A DNA stretch of 64,000 bases from contig CM038469.1 in NCBI GenBank assembly GCA_021464415.1, positions 17,400,501-17,464,500 of the forward strand, read 5' to 3'. The position numbers and the translations under genes were made by a program. Below the pieces are notes generated by a model. That model was not told where the DNA came from and did not search any database. It worked only from the letters and a program-made list of their open reading frames with translations. Positions within the stretch are counted from its first letter, which is position 1. Each line of letters starts with the position of its first letter. The stretch is from Lonicera japonica (lineage: Eukaryota; Streptophyta; Magnoliopsida; Dipsacales; Caprifoliaceae). Below, one piece after another: positions 61,260-64,000 of the stretch.

Positions 61260-61740
61260 ACTGTCCACGCTTCACAGGACTGAGCAATGTTTGAACTCTT
61301 CAGCGACAGTTTAATGGGGTAGTTGATTAATCCATTAGGGGAAGGTAATGCAGGTATGGCAAGGCTAATGTAGAGCGAAAGCAAGTTTTCAAAGAACAGT
61401 TCAAGGGCGGCATGATGGTGATGGAGCATGAGAGAACCAAAACGAAAGCAACTCATCAAACAAGAGATCGAGGGGTTGTGATGCATGCTTAACCCCCGTT
61501 GGGGCCATTTGAAATCCCTTTAAGGGATACTTTGATTAGAGAGGGCTATTAGCATTTGTGTAGCCCATTGCGATTTTTGAATAAAATTTCCACTCTAGTC
61601 CTTGACTAGAGTTAAAAAAAAAGTGTAATTAGAAATATGCTTAAAAAAATAAAAATAAAAGACTCACAGATCAACTTCAATCTCTTTCAATCTTGGAGTG
61701 AAAATGAGATAACATAATAATGGACTTTCTTATTAGATTG
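61260..61740. other. unclassified insertion inside the host integrase gene
   Basis: This does not continue the integrase frame, which resumes at about 61,741. The right half (about 61,530-61,740) is related to 8,403-8,650. The left half has a minus-strand open frame (61,486-61,250) with SLMLHHHHAALELFFENLLS, which I do not recognise. Ends and target duplication are not resolved. Confidence 0.45.
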
Positions 61741-61854
61741 CTTAATACGCAACAAAAGCATAATGCTATTTCGGTTATGGTGGATTGGATCACTACATCA
61801 GCTCATTTCCTACCTATTTGAGAGACAAATTTGCTTGATAAGTTGTACAGGCTA
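61741..61854 (+). pseudogene. gypsy integrase core remnant (host element)
   Basis: HNAISVMVDWITTSAHFLPI, stop, ETNLLDKLYRL corresponds to the integrase core phrase HD.IWVIVDRLTKSAHFLP.R.TYS...LA.LY. The first catalytic Asp region (MDF) lies in the missing part. It is cut at 61,855 by the next LTR. Confidence 0.82.
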
Positions 61855-64000
61855 TGTAACGCCCCGTATCTCTCTATTTCTCAAAATTGCGATACAAGTC
61901 GCGTGTAAAGCGGAAGTGTACTTCGGATAGCCATTTTTGGCTCTGAAATGATATAAATGGCTCGAAGACTTCCAACGAGTTATATTAATATATTTAAGCA
62001 TATTAGAATAGCCGTAAATCATTTCGGGTGGTTCGAGTCAAAATCGAGATGTAAATTGCAAGTTTTTAATTTACCCGACTTCATAATTTTTTGTTAACTT
62101 GGAGGAAGCGTAACTCCTTTGTTCCTCGTCATATTGGGTTTCCCTTTATAAGGGAATCTAGATTTTTAGGCAATCTACAACTTTCATGTTTCGGCCAAAG
62201 GTAAATTCGGACTTCTATTATGTTGAAACTAAGCGCGAAACAGGTCAATCGCTATCAATTGTTCATTCGGTAACATTAACTCGCTAACTTCATAGAATTT
62301 TTGGGAATTATCTGTCCATAATTTGGGGACACTTCCTTCTAGGAAGTTGTAGAGCTCCAAATAAGCTTTCCATAGACATAAAGATCATCTCAATCGGACT
62401 TCCAAGCGAGAAGTTATGGCCATCCAAAGATCAGTGTTGCAACCCCCCATGCGTGAACAGTAACCGCTAGATTAAGCAACAACTTATATTTATACACGTT
62501 CTTCTTCATTCTTCTTCATCATTCACCACCACTCATGAGAGCTTCTGGAGAGAGATAGAGTGGGGAAAGTCTTGAAGGTTTTGGTGGATTTTCATCCCCT
62601 ATCCATTGATTAAGCTCAAAAACCATCAAACCCCACCTCATTTACTATTCATCATCTTCTTCACACTTCTTCCTCCATTGATGGTTGAGAGCTTGGAGAG
62701 GGAGCTATGGCAGCCACCATTGGAACTTCAAACTTGTGGTAAATCATCCTCTAAGGTGGGAACACTAATACTAGACTTATTTTTCAAAGCATTATATGTT
62801 GAATTAGAGATTTCACCTGTAACATCCTGTATTTAAACTAATGTTAATTATGTTATATTAACTCCCTAATGTATATATGAATGATCGTTTGGTGATTCGG
62901 GTGGTCCGAATCAATTTCGGTTGGTAAATATGAAGTTTTGGTTCTTCGCGATTTGTTAATTTTGGCTAATTTTGAGCTATTGTAATTTCTTCGTTACTTA
63001 CCCGATTAAGGTTCTGTCTTCGTTGATGTCTAGTATTTATGCCATTCTACAACTTTTGTGTTTTAGCCGAAGTCCAATTCGCACTCCTCATTGACCAAAA
63101 CAGGGCCCGAAGTTGGCCCATCGCTAAATTCTGGTCTTTCGGTGGCGCTTTGGCAGAGCGCTGTCTTCGGTGAATGTCTGGGAACGATTGGTCCATAATT
63201 TGGAGAAACTTCCAACTAGGAAGTTGTAGATCTTTTAAATACCTTTCCGTGCATATAAAGATCACCTCAATCGGAGTTCCGAGCGAAAAGTTATGGCCAA
63301 AATACAAACAGTGCTCCAGATCCATAAGGCATATGTCGGCAGAGGACTCCATGATCGATCATGGGGGAAACCATGATCGATCATGGTCCAACAGTAAGTC
63401 AGTTTTCACCACTTTTACGTTATTTTAAGCCTCCTTCTTCCATATTTTCGAGATAGAACCTCAGGGGAAGTTAGAGAGAGGTGAGAGCTCGTTTTTAAGG
63501 GTTCTTTGAGAGCTTTTTACACATCTTTCATCCTCAATCCAAGATTTAAGCTTCAAATCTTTCAAACCTTCATCTCATCCACTTATTCACTATTCATCAT
63601 CATCTTCGTTGGGATTTCGTCAGGCAGGCTCCGATTATTATCTTTTCTTCTTTCCATTGGCCTACAAATTGAGATAGGGGTCCTATGGCTTTCAAAACTC
63701 GATATTATGCTTTAATTACTCGAGAATCACGATTTTTAATCATTATTTGTATGAAAAACTTGAAGATAAAAAGGGGTTATATTGTTGTTTGATTTATAAT
63801 TCTATGTTTGTATGATTTAAAGCATGATATGCCTTACCCACTAGTTGTACTGTGTTATTGGAATCATATACGATATCTCTTGGTGGTGTGGGTATTGGTT
63901 GTGGGAAAAATGAAACTATTGATTGATTTATACACACCAAGAGATATATAATTGATTGTACTTGAGTGGGTATGGCATAGTTTGCTTGATGGTTGTATAA
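61855..64000 (+). mobile_element. family B LTR, right end beyond window
   Basis: It starts TGTAACGCCCCG after GGCTA (61,850-61,854, expected target copy) and follows the family B order to the AAGGTGGGAACACTAATACTAG block. A second LTR interrupts it at 62,818. Its right end is not in the window. Confidence 0.7.
62818..64000 (+). mobile_element. second family B LTR nested in the previous one, right end beyond window
   Basis: TGTAACATCCTG starts here in the middle of the conserved 'GAATTAGAGATTTCA' block (compare 56,385-56,402), so the insertion point is clear. It carries CCATGATCGATCATGG twice (63,349-63,364 and 63,371-63,386), preceded by the 'AAACTTCC..CTAGGAAGTTGTAGATC' block. Confidence 0.75.

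Larger units (their letters stand above)
19193..64000 (+). mobile_element. degenerate Ty3/gypsy element hosting most other insertions (runs off the right edge)
   Basis: A single element explains the order 5' LTR (19,193-29,083), primer site (29,085), gag (29,226-29,619 and 34,207-34,596), protease (about 49,740), RT and RNase H (50,200-51,640), integrase zinc-binding part (53,585-53,824) and integrase core (61,741-61,854), all on the + strand. Between these pieces lie later insertions with their own target duplications. Frames on both sides of the 29,620-34,201 and 51,927-53,584 insertions join in the correct protein order. Every reading frame has stops and frameshifts, so the element is long dead. 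The 3' LTR would lie beyond the window. Confidence 0.7.

Noticed and set aside
1..64000. tRNA, rRNA and CRISPR-like arrays
   Set aside because: No cloverleaf with intact A/B boxes apart from the SINE head, no rRNA blocks, and tandem repeats lack the regular repeat-spacer pattern; a eukaryotic nuclear context also argues against CRISPR.

Overview
The window looks like nuclear DNA of a flowering plant, probably a eudicot. It is AT-rich, has one intron-containing gene of a plant-specific transcription factor family, and is otherwise filled with plant transposable elements (Ty3/gypsy and Ty1/copia LTR elements, a tRNA-derived SINE, a hAT element, a Mutator-like foldback element and a LINE tail). 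I cannot name the species.

Region 1 (1-13,660) is low-copy-looking AT-rich DNA with small elements: a MITE-like tract with three 41-bp repeats, a 24-base G run, an 855-bp foldback element with a 10-bp target-site duplication (TSD), a 659-bp solo LTR, a truncated LTR and a decayed fragment of a host gene.

Region 2 (13,661-17,030) holds the only gene I regard as intact: an AINTEGUMENTA-type double-AP2 regulator. It has nine coding exons, including the 9-nt micro-exon of this family, and a spliced open frame of 566 codons. A 174-bp LINE tail lies about 550 bp downstream.

Region 3 (about 18,350-64,000) is a nested transposon block. The outermost unit is an old, degenerate Ty3/gypsy element on the + strand. 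Its 5' LTR runs 19,193-29,083, and its gag, protease, RT, RNase H and integrase remnants are scattered up to the right edge. Into it went a non-autonomous LTR element (20,513-23,726), two copies of a 2.3-2.6 kb LTR-like repeat (24,030-27,926 and 30,268-32,826; the first carries a SINE and a hAT element), a solo LTR (35,047-48,514) hosting another solo LTR and a complete 8,380-bp copia element, and a three-deep stack of solo LTRs (53,830-61,254). I resolved most insertions by matching TG...CA termini with 5-bp TSDs read directly from the sequence. When these insertions are removed, the split gag and integrase reading frames come back together in order.

The most unusual signals are these. (a) The large LTRs carry, at a comparable promoter-proximal position, short near-perfect palindromes whose sequence differs from copy to copy. 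(b) A leader module of about 165 bp is shared by the copia LTR and by the unrelated non-autonomous LTR element, in the same sense relative to transcription. (c) The non-autonomous element carries an unrecognised ORF. All alignments were made by eye; no database search was possible.
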